The translations under genes were made by a program, and so were the position numbers. A model generated the notes under the pieces. The model saw nothing but the letters and a program-made list of their open reading frames with translations. It ran no database searches and was not told the origin of the DNA. Shown in pieces: positions 28,499-38,228 of a DNA stretch of 64,000 nt (position 1 is its first letter; every line of letters starts with the position of its first letter). The stretch is taken from assembly GCA_015066045.1 (NCBI GenBank), contig SVPD01000005.1, forward strand, positions 16,948 through 80,947, written 5' to 3'. Origin of the DNA: Oscillospiraceae bacterium. GTDB lineage: Bacteria; Bacillota; Clostridia; Oscillospirales; Acutalibacteraceae.

Positions 28499-29850
28499 TA
28501 TTTTTTACCTCCTTCTCTTGCGACCTGCTTTGCGAGTCTCATATACTGAACCAGAGGTCTGCCCGAGGGACAGGCATAGGCGCAGGATCCGCATTCCATA
28601 CATACCATAACACCTATATCATTCAGCTTTTCGCCGTCCTTTACTCTGGCGTATCTTTCGATGAGAGTGGGCATAAGGCTCATGGGGCACACATCCACAC
28701 ATCTGCCGCAGCGGATACACTCTCTTTCCTTTTTAATAAGGTCCTTTCTGTCTGCGAAGGCTAAAATAGCATTGTTCTGCTTACAGATGGGAGCATTGGT
28801 GTCACAGATGGCTATACCCATCATAGGTCCGCCGGAAAGGATTTTTCTCGGCTCTGATTTGAAGCCGCCGCAGAAGTCGATGATGTCCTGTATGTTTGTA
28901 CCGATGGGTACACGCAGGTTTTTAGGCTCCTTGATGGCTGAGCCGTCTACTGTAATAGAGCGGGAAACGAGAGGCTTACCAGTCTCCACATACCGTGCGA
29001 TAAATGCCAGTGAAGCCACGTTGATAACCACACAGCCCACATCTGAGGGGAGCTTTCCGGGCGGGATTTTTCTGCCGGTGGCAGAAAGCACCATCATTTT
29101 TTCGGCACCCTGAGGATATCTGGATTTGAGAGTCATAAGCTTGATGGTGTCGTCGGCATCGTTATCACTGTCAGCGAAGGCTTTGAGCTCCTTGAAGGCC
29201 TGAGGCTTGTTGTCCTCTATGGCGATGATAATCTGCTTGAAGCCGCAGATGTCTCTGAGCAGCTCTACACCCTTGATGATATATTTGGTGTTGTCTATAC
29301 ATTCACGGTAGTCTACGGTGATGTAGGGCTCACATTCGGCAGCATTGATGATGAGAGTGTCAACCTTGCTATCATCGGGAAGATTGAATTTGACGTGTGT
29401 AGGGAAGCCGGCACCGCCGAGGCCTACTACACCGGAGGCTCTTATAGCTGCACAGAGCTCCTTTTTATTGGTGACCACGGGAGGCTTGATGCCTTCGTAA
29501 AGTCTCATTTCTCCGTCGCTTTCGATAGTAACGCCCTTTGTGATTATACCGTTGGCGAGCTTGATGTCACCCACGGCAGTTACCTTGCCCGAAACAGTTG
29601 CATGGATAGGAGCAGATACAAACTTATCACTGTCACCTATAATCTGTCCTACTGCTACCTCGTCGCCGACCTTGACTACAGGCGTACAGGGTACACCTAT
29701 ATGCTGCTGCATGGAAATGACTACCTTTTCGGGGATAGGAAGTCTTTCCACGGGCATTTCGGCAGTGTTTTTGTTGTGCGCAACTGCTACACCGCCTCGT
29801 CCGCGCTTTACGGCAGTAAGAACTCCGTCAAGCCTTTTGCTCATTTTCAT
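28498..29850 (-). CDS. rnfC: Electron transport complex subunit RnfC
   Basis: GLGGAGFPTHVKF, CIRCGRCVDVCPMSLMP, CMECGSCAYACPSGRPLVQYMR. Confidence 0.97.
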   Translation of the reverse strand: MKMSKRLDGVLTAVKRGRGGVAVAHNKNTAEMPVERLPIPEKVVISMQQHIGVPCTPVVKVGDEVAVGQIIGDSDKFVSAPIHATVSGKVTAVGDIKLANGIITKGVTIESDGEMRLYEGIKPPVVTNKKELCAAIRASGVVGLGGAGFPTHVKFNLPDDSKVDTLIINAAECEPYITVDYRECIDNTKYIIKGVELLRDICGFKQIIIAIEDNKPQAFKELKAFADSDNDADDTIKLMTLKSRYPQGAEKMMVLSATGRKIPPGKLPSDVGCVVINVASLAFIARYVETGKPLVSRSITVDGSAIKEPKNLRVPIGTNIQDIIDFCGGFKSEPRKILSGGPMMGIAICDTNAPICKQNNAILAFADRKDLIKKERECIRCGRCVDVCPMSLMPTLIERYARVKDGEKLNDIGVMVCMECGSCAYACPSGRPLVQYMRLAKQVAREGGKK

Positions 29851-30374
29851 TTCTCCTTTTCTTTTAAAAATTGATTGATTGTAACCTTGATTTTCGGCAA
29901 GACTGCCTCCAGCACCGTGCCTGTCACAAAGCCTGTGACCAGACCGAAAAGAAGGAGGTATTTACCGTAGGACAGTATGGATGCCGTGCCTGTGATAAAG
30001 CAGGCAGCGAAAAGCTGTCCCATGTTATGCGCCGATGCCGACAGGACACCGATGCCGATATATGAAAGGGTTTTTCCCTCTCTTTTTATCATAAGACACA
30101 TTACGGCCGTGCTTAAAACACCTCCGCAAAGGCTCATAACCGCTGCGGTGGTGCCACGGGTAACGAGAGCGAAAAGACCTTTTATAATTGTAATATATAT
30201 CGCTCCGGAAAAGCCGTAAAAGGATGCCGTAAACATAGTCACTATGTTCGAAAGTCCGGGCTTTGCACCGACAGGGAGAAAGGGTATGTCGGGCAGGAGC
30301 ATATTTTCCGCAAAGCCGAGCACTAAGGCCAGTGCAGAGAGAAGGGAAAGTAAGGTAAGCTTTTTAGTTTTCAT
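29847..30374 (-). CDS. Gx transporter/heptaprenyl diphosphate synthase component I-like membrane protein
   Basis: SALALVLGFAENMLLPDIPFLPVGAKPGLSNIVTM; rnf neighbourhood. Confidence 0.8.
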   Translation of the reverse strand: MKTKKLTLLSLLSALALVLGFAENMLLPDIPFLPVGAKPGLSNIVTMFTASFYGFSGAIYITIIKGLFALVTRGTTAAVMSLCGGVLSTAVMCLMIKREGKTLSYIGIGVLSASAHNMGQLFAACFITGTASILSYGKYLLLFGLVTGFVTGTVLEAVLPKIKVTINQFLKEKEK

Positions 30375-30385
30375 TTATATTATCC

Positions 30386-30784
30386 TTAGTACGATATTCC
30401 GTCTACGGCTTTGCCGCCGGTTATTTCCAGAGTGATACCCTTCGGTACACAGGCCATAACATCACCGCTGCGTGTCATCATACCTCTTCTGACACACAGA
30501 CCGTCGGGGCAGTCGGAGCTGAGAAAGCAGGCACCGTTTTCCGTGACCTTGATTTCGCAGCCGTCAAGACTGATAAGCTCCTCATTCTCTACGGCAGAAA
30601 GGTCGATGACCTTATAAAGCTCACCGTCGGTATAAACTCTTACCTGCTGCTTCTCTCCGTAGGAGAAAAAGCTCAGAGCAAACCATAAAGCCGAAATGAG
30701 GGCGACGGAAAGGATAATGATGATGTCGCCTTTTTTTAGTCCCTTACTGCTTTTCAAAACTGATTTCTCCCACTGTGGTAACAT
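30386..30784 (-). CDS. NusG domain II-containing membrane protein
   Basis: 132 aa, one TM; VIDLSAVENEELISLDGCEIKVTENGACFLSSDCPDGLCVRRG. Confidence 0.85.
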   Translation of the reverse strand: MLPQWEKSVLKSSKGLKKGDIIIILSVALISALWFALSFFSYGEKQQVRVYTDGELYKVIDLSAVENEELISLDGCEIKVTENGACFLSSDCPDGLCVRRGMMTRSGDVMACVPKGITLEITGGKAVDGISY

Positions 30785-31739
30785 TCATTTCTTCGTCTAC
30801 GAAAATAGCAGAGGCACCGTATTTTTCTATGAGCCTTTTGCCTTCCTCCGGACCTACGATAAAGCAGGCAGTGGAAAGAGCGTCACTCAGTATGCCGCTT
30901 TCGGTCACCACGGTAACGCTTACCAGTCCCGAGTCAGCAGGCATACCCGTGCGGGCATCAAAGATGTGATGGTAGCGCTTGCCGTCCTTTTCGAAATATC
31001 TTTCGTAATCACCCGAGGTAGAGACGAAGCCCTCGTCCAGACGTATTATACCTAAAAACTCATTTTCGTTGCGCGGATGGCGGATAGCTATACTCCATTC
31101 GTCACCCTTTTTATTGTAATCGCCGTAAGCCAGAATGCTTCCGCCCACGGAAACCACTGCACCCTCTGCGCCTACAGAGGAAAGATAGGCCTTTATCAGG
31201 TCGCAGGCGAAGCCCTTACCTACTGCACCGAGGTCTATTTCACCGCCCTCGTGATAAACGGTGCCGTTTTCCACTCGGATTTCCCCGTAGCCGATATCCT
31301 TCAGAACAGCCTTGATTTCCTTTTCTGTGGGAACTCTTTCCCCATCCTTACCGATGCTCCATAAATCGGAAAGGTCACCTACGGTTATGTCGAAGGCACC
31401 GCCGACATCGTCACTTATCTGTTTAACACTTTTTATGATTTCGATAACGGATTTGTCGGTGGTTTTGCCCTCGGTGTTAAGACGGTAAAGCTCACTTTCT
31501 TCATTAAAGCGGTTTATGGCTTCGTCCAGCCCCGTGACTATACTGAAAACGGGAGCGATATGCACGCTGCTGCCTTCACCGTAGATTTTTTCCGTGATTA
31601 CCGTGTCCATAGAGATGAAGCTTTTTTCCGTGAAGTCATATTTCTTTTCTCTGCTATAGAGAAAAACGGCAGCAGAAAGAGCACATACTACAGCCACGGC
31701 TGCTATTATAATTTTCAGTATTCTGCCTTTGTTTTTCAT
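30744..31739 (-). CDS. apbE: FAD:protein FMN transferase (ApbE family)
   Basis: DLGAVGKGFACDLIKAYL, HHIFDARTGMPADSGLVSVTVV. Confidence 0.93.
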   Translation of the reverse strand: MKNKGRILKIIIAAVAVVCALSAAVFLYSREKKYDFTEKSFISMDTVITEKIYGEGSSVHIAPVFSIVTGLDEAINRFNEESELYRLNTEGKTTDKSVIEIIKSVKQISDDVGGAFDITVGDLSDLWSIGKDGERVPTEKEIKAVLKDIGYGEIRVENGTVYHEGGEIDLGAVGKGFACDLIKAYLSSVGAEGAVVSVGGSILAYGDYNKKGDEWSIAIRHPRNENEFLGIIRLDEGFVSTSGDYERYFEKDGKRYHHIFDARTGMPADSGLVSVTVVTESGILSDALSTACFIVGPEEGKRLIEKYGASAIFVDEEMNVTTVGEISFEKQ

Positions 31740-31880
31740 CTCATCACCGTAATTCATTAAAAATAGACAACAATAACCGATATTACTTTTATATCTTATT
31801 CATTTTATACCATATCGACCGATTTTTCAAGTATAAATTAAGAATTATTACAGGAAACTTTTGAAACAGGCAAAAGGAAA

Positions 31881-31908
31881 ACCGACAGAGACATAAGCTT
31901 CTGTCGGT
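31881..31908 (-). terminator. Terminator downstream of the CBS-domain protein gene
   Basis: ACCGACAGA ... TCTGTCGGT with T-rich minus-strand flank. Confidence 0.75.
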
Positions 31909-31915
31909 CGAAATA

Positions 31916-33316
31916 TCAGTTTATTTCCTCGGCGGGTAAAATTTCAGCCTTTACCTTACCGATTCGTCTTTCCTCCACATTGAGGATGGTGAATTTTATG
32001 TTTTCGAAGACTATCTCGTCCATATCTCCGTCCTTCGGAAGATAGCCGAGACGGCTGATGATGAAGCCGCCGAGAGTGTCATATTCGCCCTCGGGTATCA
32101 CATCACCCAGAAGCTCATTCACTTCCTCGATAAAGGCGGTGCCGTCGATGGTGAAAAGATTTTCGCTTTCTTCCACGATTTCTTCCTCTTCGTCGTCGTA
32201 TTCGTCACGGATGTTACCCATAATGGCTTCTACCAGATCCTCCACCGTAACGATGCCTGCCGTGCCGCCGTATTCGTCTACGACCACTGCCATTTGTACT
32301 CTTTTTTCTGTCATTTCCTCGAAAAGGTCACCGCAGTTTTTACTGGAGGGCACATAATAGGCCTCACGCATAATGTCTGCAGGTCCCTCATTTTCGGGCA
32401 GAGAGGCAGAGATAAACTTAAGCAGGTCCTTTATATAAACGATACCGATGATGTTATCCTGATCCTCGTGATAAACGGGGATACGTGAATATCCGTGCTC
32501 CATGGAAAGCTTTACCACTTCCTCCAGAGAGTCAGTGTCCTCTACGGCTATCATATCCGTTCTGTGAGTCATAATGTCCGTAACGTCGATGTCGTCGAAT
32601 TCGAAGATATTGTTTATCATTTCCTTCTGGATGTCTTCTATAACGCCCTTTTCACCGCCTACGTCTACCATCATACGGATTTCCTCTTCGGTGACCACTT
32701 CCTCGTCAGCGTTCGGATCGAAGCCGAAAAGCTTTACGACGGTGTTTGTGGAAAAGGAGAGAATTTTTACGAAGGGCTTGGTGAATTTTTTTACTACGAG
32801 TAAAACGGGAGCCACCGCATAGGCTATTTTTTCGGGCTTCTGCATAGCCATTCTTTTCGGTGCGAGCTCACCGAGCACCAGTGAGAAATAGGACATTATA
32901 ACCGTAATAAGAACCACGGAAACACCGTTTACCACACCTGCGGGCAGAGAGGGGGCCAGAGACATAACCTTGTCTGTGAGAAGGTCAGCGAAGGTGGTGG
33001 AGGCGCTGGCTGAGGTAAGGAAGCCTGCCAGAGTGACGCCTATCTGAATGGTGGAAAGAAAATTACTGGGGTTTTCCGTGAGCTTTTTGATTTGCTTTGC
33101 CTTTTTGTCGCCCTCTTCGGCCAGCTTGTCTATCATGTTATCGTTCAGAGAAATGATAGCTATTTCGCTCATGGCAAAGAAAGCATTTACCAGAATAAGC
33201 AGGAAAAGCATAGCGATTTTGACAATCAGACTGCCTGCATCGACGATGTAAGCCTGTCCCTGCATCTGAGTGAGTAAACGGGGAACTGTAAGGAATATAC
33301 TGCCGGGGTCATCCAT
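31916..33316 (-). CDS. Hemolysin C/CorC-like CNNM + CBS-domain membrane protein
   Basis: FFAMSEIAIISLN, LVLGELAPKRMAMQKPEKIA, CBS pair, C-terminal CorC_HlyC domain. Confidence 0.93.
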   Translation of the reverse strand: MDDPGSIFLTVPRLLTQMQGQAYIVDAGSLIVKIAMLFLLILVNAFFAMSEIAIISLNDNMIDKLAEEGDKKAKQIKKLTENPSNFLSTIQIGVTLAGFLTSASASTTFADLLTDKVMSLAPSLPAGVVNGVSVVLITVIMSYFSLVLGELAPKRMAMQKPEKIAYAVAPVLLVVKKFTKPFVKILSFSTNTVVKLFGFDPNADEEVVTEEEIRMMVDVGGEKGVIEDIQKEMINNIFEFDDIDVTDIMTHRTDMIAVEDTDSLEEVVKLSMEHGYSRIPVYHEDQDNIIGIVYIKDLLKFISASLPENEGPADIMREAYYVPSSKNCGDLFEEMTEKRVQMAVVVDEYGGTAGIVTVEDLVEAIMGNIRDEYDDEEEEIVEESENLFTIDGTAFIEEVNELLGDVIPEGEYDTLGGFIISRLGYLPKDGDMDEIVFENIKFTILNVEERRIGKVKAEILPAEEIN

Positions 33317-33603
33317 GACGGATATTGCTCCTTTCATAAAGAAAAAAATAATTTGTGAAGCATTCTGCTTCATCTTAGAATTATACTGTAAAGTTTTCGA
33401 TTTGTCAAATGTTTTATGAGCACCGGAGCGGATTTTGCTACAGATTTGCGAGAAGTGTTTTATTTGTAAAAAACAAGCGGGGGATGTGGTGAAATATTAC
33501 GTGAAGGCTAAATGAATAACAAAACTTGTTTACATACTTTTAATTGATATAAGAGAAAAATTGTGATAATCTTAAATAGTATTATTTTTTGTGGGTGAAG
33601 ATT

Positions 33604-34935
33604 ATGAAAGAAAAACTCGGAAAGAAAGTCAGAGCAGGTGCTCCCGTTCCTGCAGAGAAAAGAATGGATTTGTGTAAGCCTATGATTTATCAGGCTCCGT
33701 TTCTTATGAAGACCTTGGCCTGGCCTATAGCGAATGCACGTAAGCTTATTTCTCATTCCCATATCACGAAAATAAATATGGACGGGCTTAAAGCTCCCTT
33801 CATTTTGGTCTGCAACCATAATGCCTTTTACGATTTTTATATAATGGTGGCCGCCACCAAGCCCTTTACGGGTGTTTATCCTGCGGCGGTGGACGATTTT
33901 ATCGGCAGAGAGTGGTTTCTCAGAATGGGCGGATGTCTGCCTAAGAGGAAGTACACCAGTGACCTTAACACTGTCAGGCAGTGTATGAGGGCCATTAAGG
34001 ACGGCGAAAGCTACGGCATTTTCGCTGAGGCAAGATATTCTCTCTGCGGTGTTACTGAGCTGGATGCGGTGACCGATGCCGTAGGTCAGCTCGTTAAGCT
34101 GATGGGTGTGCCCTGTGTCACCTTTACCTCTAAGGGGCATCACATCTACGATCCCTTCTGGGGTAATCATAAAAGCCGTCATATGAAGCGTACCGAGGCG
34201 GTTATAGAGCAGATTTTCACGGCCGAGGAGGTTAAAAATGCCTCTGTCGATGAAATCAATGCTAAAATCCGTGAGCATATCTATAACGATGACTGGCGCT
34301 GGCAGAGCGAAAACAGAATAAGGGTTACCTATAAAAAGCGTGCCGAAGGTCTGCACAAGCCTCTTTATATGTGTCCGAGCTGCATGACCGAATATAAGAT
34401 GAACTCAGAGGGTGCCGTCATTTACTGCGAGCACTGTAAAAAAAGCTGGTATCTCAATGAATACGGTGAGCTGGAGGCTGACTGCGGAGAGACTGAGTTT
34501 AAATATCCCTCCGACTGGTATCTGTGGGAAAAGGAGCAGGTGGAAAGGGAGGTCAGAGAGGACAGATATCATTTCGAGTGTGACTGCCACGTAAACGACC
34601 TTCCGAACTCCAAGGGCTTTGTCCGTCTGGGCAGAGGTAAGCTCGTACACGATATGGACGGCTTTAAGTTAGAGGGCATAAGGGACTGTGACGGTGAGAA
34701 ATTTGAAATGAAAATCGACTCAGCCGTACAGAATTCCGTACACGTGGAATATAGCTACCGCTACGGAAACGGTCTTGACTGCATCGACCTTAACACTCTT
34801 AAGGACACCTGGTACGTCTTTCCTGAGGGCTGCGACTTTTCCGTTACCAAGATAACCTTTGCCACGGAAGCTATTTTCAAGGAAGTGTGGCGGCGCAAAA
34901 AAGAGGAAAAAGAAAAGGAAAAGAATGATAAATAA
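33604..34935 (+). CDS. PlsC-like acyltransferase with C-terminal zinc-ribbon-like segment
   Basis: CNHNAFYDF and FAEARYSL motifs; CPSCMTEYKMNSEGAVIYCEHCKKSWYL. Confidence 0.75.
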   Translation: MKEKLGKKVRAGAPVPAEKRMDLCKPMIYQAPFLMKTLAWPIANARKLISHSHITKINMDGLKAPFILVCNHNAFYDFYIMVAATKPFTGVYPAAVDDFIGREWFLRMGGCLPKRKYTSDLNTVRQCMRAIKDGESYGIFAEARYSLCGVTELDAVTDAVGQLVKLMGVPCVTFTSKGHHIYDPFWGNHKSRHMKRTEAVIEQIFTAEEVKNASVDEINAKIREHIYNDDWRWQSENRIRVTYKKRAEGLHKPLYMCPSCMTEYKMNSEGAVIYCEHCKKSWYLNEYGELEADCGETEFKYPSDWYLWEKEQVEREVREDRYHFECDCHVNDLPNSKGFVRLGRGKLVHDMDGFKLEGIRDCDGEKFEMKIDSAVQNSVHVEYSYRYGNGLDCIDLNTLKDTWYVFPEGCDFSVTKITFATEAIFKEVWRRKKEEKEKEKNDK

Positions 34936-34942
34936 AAATTTA

Positions 34943-34965
34943 AGGCGTTCCGCAAAGGAACGCCT
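34943..34965. terminator. Terminator between convergent genes
   Basis: AGGCGTTCC-GCAAA-GGAACGCCT followed by a T-run. Confidence 0.85.
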
Positions 34966-34971
34966 GATTTT

Positions 34972-36084
34972 TTACACAAATTTCCTTCTGAAAATTTCTA
35001 CGGCATCCTCCTTAGTGAAGCCGCCGGGGGAGAAGATGAAGTTATTCGGTACCGTGCCATAACGGCTGCAGTAAGAGAGGATTTCATCCTCACTCATCTT
35101 TATTTCCGGTAAAGCCGTAAGCTCACGGATAATAGCCTTGAAGCTTTCCTTGTCTGTGTTCATTATGGAAAGAAGTCTGTCTGTTTTGGCTTTTTCGTGG
35201 ATTTCGGCTCTGTCGATGAAATCGTCCGTAAAGGCCGTACAGGCCTTGCCGTGGGGAATGCCGTAGTTTTCCGTGAGAATGTAGCCGAGAGGGTGGGGGA
35301 AGGCAGTGCCGCAGTAGGCGAGGGTGATGCCCGCATAAAGTGAGCCGTAGTAAAGCTTTTCACGCATTTCTTCGTCGGGATTTCTTTTGGCAGAGTAAAG
35401 ATAGGTCAGTCCCTGCCAGATGAGGTCCACGGCCTTTTCGCCGAAAAGAGCGGGAATATCCGTGCATTTTACTGACATATATCCCTCGATAGCATGAGCC
35501 AGAGCATCCAGAGCCGTGGATACAGTGATATCATAGGGCATAGAGTGGGTGTAGGTCGCATCGGCGTAGGTGAGACAGGGAAAGCAGTCCATAGGTGCGA
35601 TGCTCTTTTTTCTGCCTGTGACAGGATCTGAAAGCACGCTTACCTTGCCTACCTCGCTGCCTGTGCCTGCAGTGGTGCCGATGAGAACTATGGGCAGGGC
35701 TCTGTTCCTTTTTTCTGAGGAGTAGATATCATAGAGAGTAAAGTCGGGGTTAGCGGCATAAACTGCCACGGCCTTCGCTGCATCCAGCGGTGAGCCGCCA
35801 CCGATACCGATGACGAAATCCGCACCGAATTTTCTCGCCTTCTCAGCCGCCTCGAAGCAGTGGTCCAGACGTGGATTAGGTCCTATACCGTCATAAAGGA
35901 CACTCTCTACGCCTTCCTTTTTCAGAGCATAAAGCACATCCTCCAGCGCACCGCTCTTTTTCGCAGAGGAGCCGCCGGTGACGATTATGCATTTTCGGCC
36001 GAGGGGTGACAGACATGCACTGTTTTCTCTCACACAGCCCTTACCGCTTATTACATTAATGGGAACATTGAAATTGAAATCCAT
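34972..36084 (-). CDS. Iron-containing alcohol dehydrogenase
   Basis: VIGIGGGSPLDAAKAVAVYA, TAGTGSEVGKVSVLSD, DALAHAIEGYMS, GIPHGKACTAF; start set at MDFNFNVP. Confidence 0.93.
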   Translation of the reverse strand: MDFNFNVPINVISGKGCVRENSACLSPLGRKCIIVTGGSSAKKSGALEDVLYALKKEGVESVLYDGIGPNPRLDHCFEAAEKARKFGADFVIGIGGGSPLDAAKAVAVYAANPDFTLYDIYSSEKRNRALPIVLIGTTAGTGSEVGKVSVLSDPVTGRKKSIAPMDCFPCLTYADATYTHSMPYDITVSTALDALAHAIEGYMSVKCTDIPALFGEKAVDLIWQGLTYLYSAKRNPDEEMREKLYYGSLYAGITLAYCGTAFPHPLGYILTENYGIPHGKACTAFTDDFIDRAEIHEKAKTDRLLSIMNTDKESFKAIIRELTALPEIKMSEDEILSYCSRYGTVPNNFIFSPGGFTKEDAVEIFRRKFV

Positions 36085-36188
36085 ATTTATTTCTCCCTTT
36101 CCTCGAGTGAGTATAAGGTGATTATAGCAGATTTGACCGGTTATTGCAAGCCTGTTTGTTTCTGTACAGGGAGACATAAAAACAAAAA

Positions 36189-36206
36189 CCCCATCAAATG
36201 ATGGGG
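36189..36206 (-). terminator. Terminator of the small-peptide operon
   Basis: CCCCATC-AAAT-GATGGGG; followed by T-run on the minus strand. Confidence 0.8.
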
Positions 36207-36239
36207 CTTTATACGATTTAAATCATATAAATGATCGGA

Positions 36240-36389
36240 TTATTTTGCAGCTTCTGTACCGAAGTCAACAACATCCTTAACTGCTGATTCTACATTGTCA
36301 GCGAATTCTTCGTCAGCTTTGATGCCGAGGAGCTCAAGGAGAGCTGCGATAGCCTTCTTTACGAATTCAATGATGTAAGAAAAATCCAT
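36240..36389 (-). CDS. Small amphipathic peptide, 49 aa (MDFSYIIEFVKKAIAALLELLGIKADEEFADNVESAVKDVVDFGTEAAK)
   Basis: AAGGAGG RBS; helical amphipathic composition; below the ORF-track length cutoff; downstream terminator. Confidence 0.8.
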   Translation of the reverse strand: MDFSYIIEFVKKAIAALLELLGIKADEEFADNVESAVKDVVDFGTEAAK

Positions 36390-36448
36390 TGTAAAATCCT
36401 CCTTATTAGATTTCAGTTAAACTGATAGAAAAGAGCCGAATAATAAAA

Positions 36449-36598
36449 TTATTCAACTTCGATGGGCCATTCGCCAAGAACATCGAGAAGAGCGATAACA
36501 GCCTTTGCAACGTTTACGAGTAACTCTCTGAGGAAGTCACCGTTTGTGCCAGCGTTGCTTTCAACATAAGCATTGAGCCATTCTGCAACTTTTGCCAT
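36449..36598 (-). CDS. Small amphipathic peptide, 49 aa (MAKVAEWLNAYVESNAGTNGDFLRELLVNVAKAVIALLDVLGEWPIEVE)
   Basis: AAAGGAGG RBS; shares a VxKAxxALLxxLG core with the 36240-36389 peptide; consensus promoter upstream. Confidence 0.8.
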   Translation of the reverse strand: MAKVAEWLNAYVESNAGTNGDFLRELLVNVAKAVIALLDVLGEWPIEVE

Positions 36599-36646
36599 TG
36601 TAATAGTCCTCCTTTATGTATTTCCTAATATCCTTAGGATGGCTAT

Positions 36647-36675
36647 ATTATATAACATCATTTTTCATTTGTCAA
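36647..36675 (-). promoter_or_regulatory. Perfect sigma-A consensus promoter for the small-peptide operon
   Basis: TTGACA-N17-TATAAT on the minus strand. Confidence 0.85.
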
Positions 36676-36721
36676 TAGTTTATTCACAAATTAATTAATA
36701 AATTTTTAATAAACAAAAAAT

Positions 36722-36752
36722 GTCTCCCCTGAAATCAGGGGAGAATCAACAA
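36722..36752 (-). terminator. Terminator downstream of the lysozyme-like gene
   Basis: CTCCCCTGA-AA-TCAGGGGAG; T-run on the minus strand (approximate coordinates). Confidence 0.7.
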
Positions 36753-36905
36753 ATGCGTATATATAAAGCATAGCACCGGAGTTTAATTTCGGAAATTTAT
36801 TATATGAGTAAAGGTTTCTCTACTTGTTGCCATATAGGTTTTTTCTTTGTTTTAGTTTCCTGCTGCTATGCGCTTAAGGTGGCTGACGTCACCTCGGGAG
36901 TCGGC

Positions 36906-38228
36906 TTATTTCGTTCTGACAGTCAGTACATCGCTCTTTTCAGTGCGGTAGGTTTTACCGCCGTGCTTGTAATAGCCCTGCACATAGAATTTGTACTTTC
37001 TGCCGGATCTGAGACCTTTCACCGTAGCAGTGACCTGCTCGAAGTCCTTCACGGTCCTTACTCTGGTCCATTCGCCGTCCTTTTTCATATAGACATAATA
37101 ACCGGTTGCCCACTCGAGCTGCTTCCATTTGAGAGTAACAGCGTTCTTGGCGGTTTTTGATGTCCTGAGCTTTGCGATTTTTTTAGCGGTGAAATCCTTT
37201 ATGGTAAAGGTGGCTACCGCTTCCTTGGTCTCTTTACCGCACTGGGTGCAGATGAGAGTTCTTCTGCCCTTCTCTACTGAGGTGGGCTGTTTGGTAAGAG
37301 TTTCTTTAAACTCGTGGGTTTCACAGTTGACGGTGAAGTAAACATAGTTACTCTTTCGGTTTGTGTCTGTAGCCTCGTTTTCGGCACGGACATAAGCCTT
37401 ATACTCACCTGTGGTTAATTTTTCAGCCTTGATTTTCTTTGAAAGACTGTCGGCGGAAACGGTATAGACCTTTGCTTTGTTCCATGCCCAGTTTCCTGTT
37501 TTTTTGCTTTTCTTTGCGATGCAAAGAACATACTTGTCGGCATCCTTGCCTGCGGAGGTCCACTTAAAGCTAAGTGAATCGTCGATGTCGATGGATGTGT
37601 CTTTTTCAGCGATGGAGAGCTTTACGGCGGAAAGCTTTTTGTTGCCGTAGGCTTTCCAGTATTTACCCTTCGCTGCGTTGCCTCTGGATACCGCCTTCGA
37701 AGCTCTGTTAGCAGGGATTTCGAAGTAGTAGCACCAGTAGTATGCTGCGTCGTAAGCGCCCTTTGCCGTGTCAGGAACACTTTTAAGGTAATCGTAGATA
37801 TAACCGTAGGTTTTGCTGCTCAGTTCCTTTTTAAGGTAGCTGAGCTGGCCTTCTACTGACAGGTAGCTGATATCCTTCTGTCTGCAGTGCGCTCTGAGAC
37901 GGGAAAATCTGCCGCCGTTCCACTGACATAAACCGCCGCTTAAAAGTCCGTTTGTATCAGTGATAACCAGTCTGGGGTTAAAATCCGATTCCTCATCGAT
38001 GTTTGCCATAACTCCGCAAGCCGCCGCTGAGTTAAGGTTCATCTCATCTGTGAGATATGAGAAGATTTCTGTTTTCAATTCGTTTTTGTTGCTGGAACTT
38101 GCATTTGCTGAGAGTGGTACGATTGCGGCTAAAATAACAAGAGTAAATGCTGTAAGCAATACCTTTGTTAAGGCCTTTTTCATTTTATCACCTCTGATGT
38201 TTTTTTGCGGAAGGCTTCTCCGTCTCAT
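36906..38228 (-). CDS. Secreted phage-tail-lysozyme-like domain protein with Fn3 domains
   Basis: Signal peptide; LNSAAACGVMANIDEESDFNPRLV...GGLCQWNGGRFSRLRAHC; C-terminal Fn3 (LKWKQLEWATGYYVYMKKDGEWTRVRTV). Start may be MKKALTKV. Confidence 0.82.
   Translation of the reverse strand: MRRRSLPQKNIRGDKMKKALTKVLLTAFTLVILAAIVPLSANASSSNKNELKTEIFSYLTDEMNLNSAAACGVMANIDEESDFNPRLVITDTNGLLSGGLCQWNGGRFSRLRAHCRQKDISYLSVEGQLSYLKKELSSKTYGYIYDYLKSVPDTAKGAYDAAYYWCYYFEIPANRASKAVSRGNAAKGKYWKAYGNKKLSAVKLSIAEKDTSIDIDDSLSFKWTSAGKDADKYVLCIAKKSKKTGNWAWNKAKVYTVSADSLSKKIKAEKLTTGEYKAYVRAENEATDTNRKSNYVYFTVNCETHEFKETLTKQPTSVEKGRRTLICTQCGKETKEAVATFTIKDFTAKKIAKLRTSKTAKNAVTLKWKQLEWATGYYVYMKKDGEWTRVRTVKDFEQVTATVKGLRSGRKYKFYVQGYYKHGGKTYRTEKSDVLTVRTK

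Noticed and set aside
33508-34356. 282-aa minus-strand ORF
   Set aside because: Antisense to the PlsC-like acyltransferase; no recognisable domain or RBS context.
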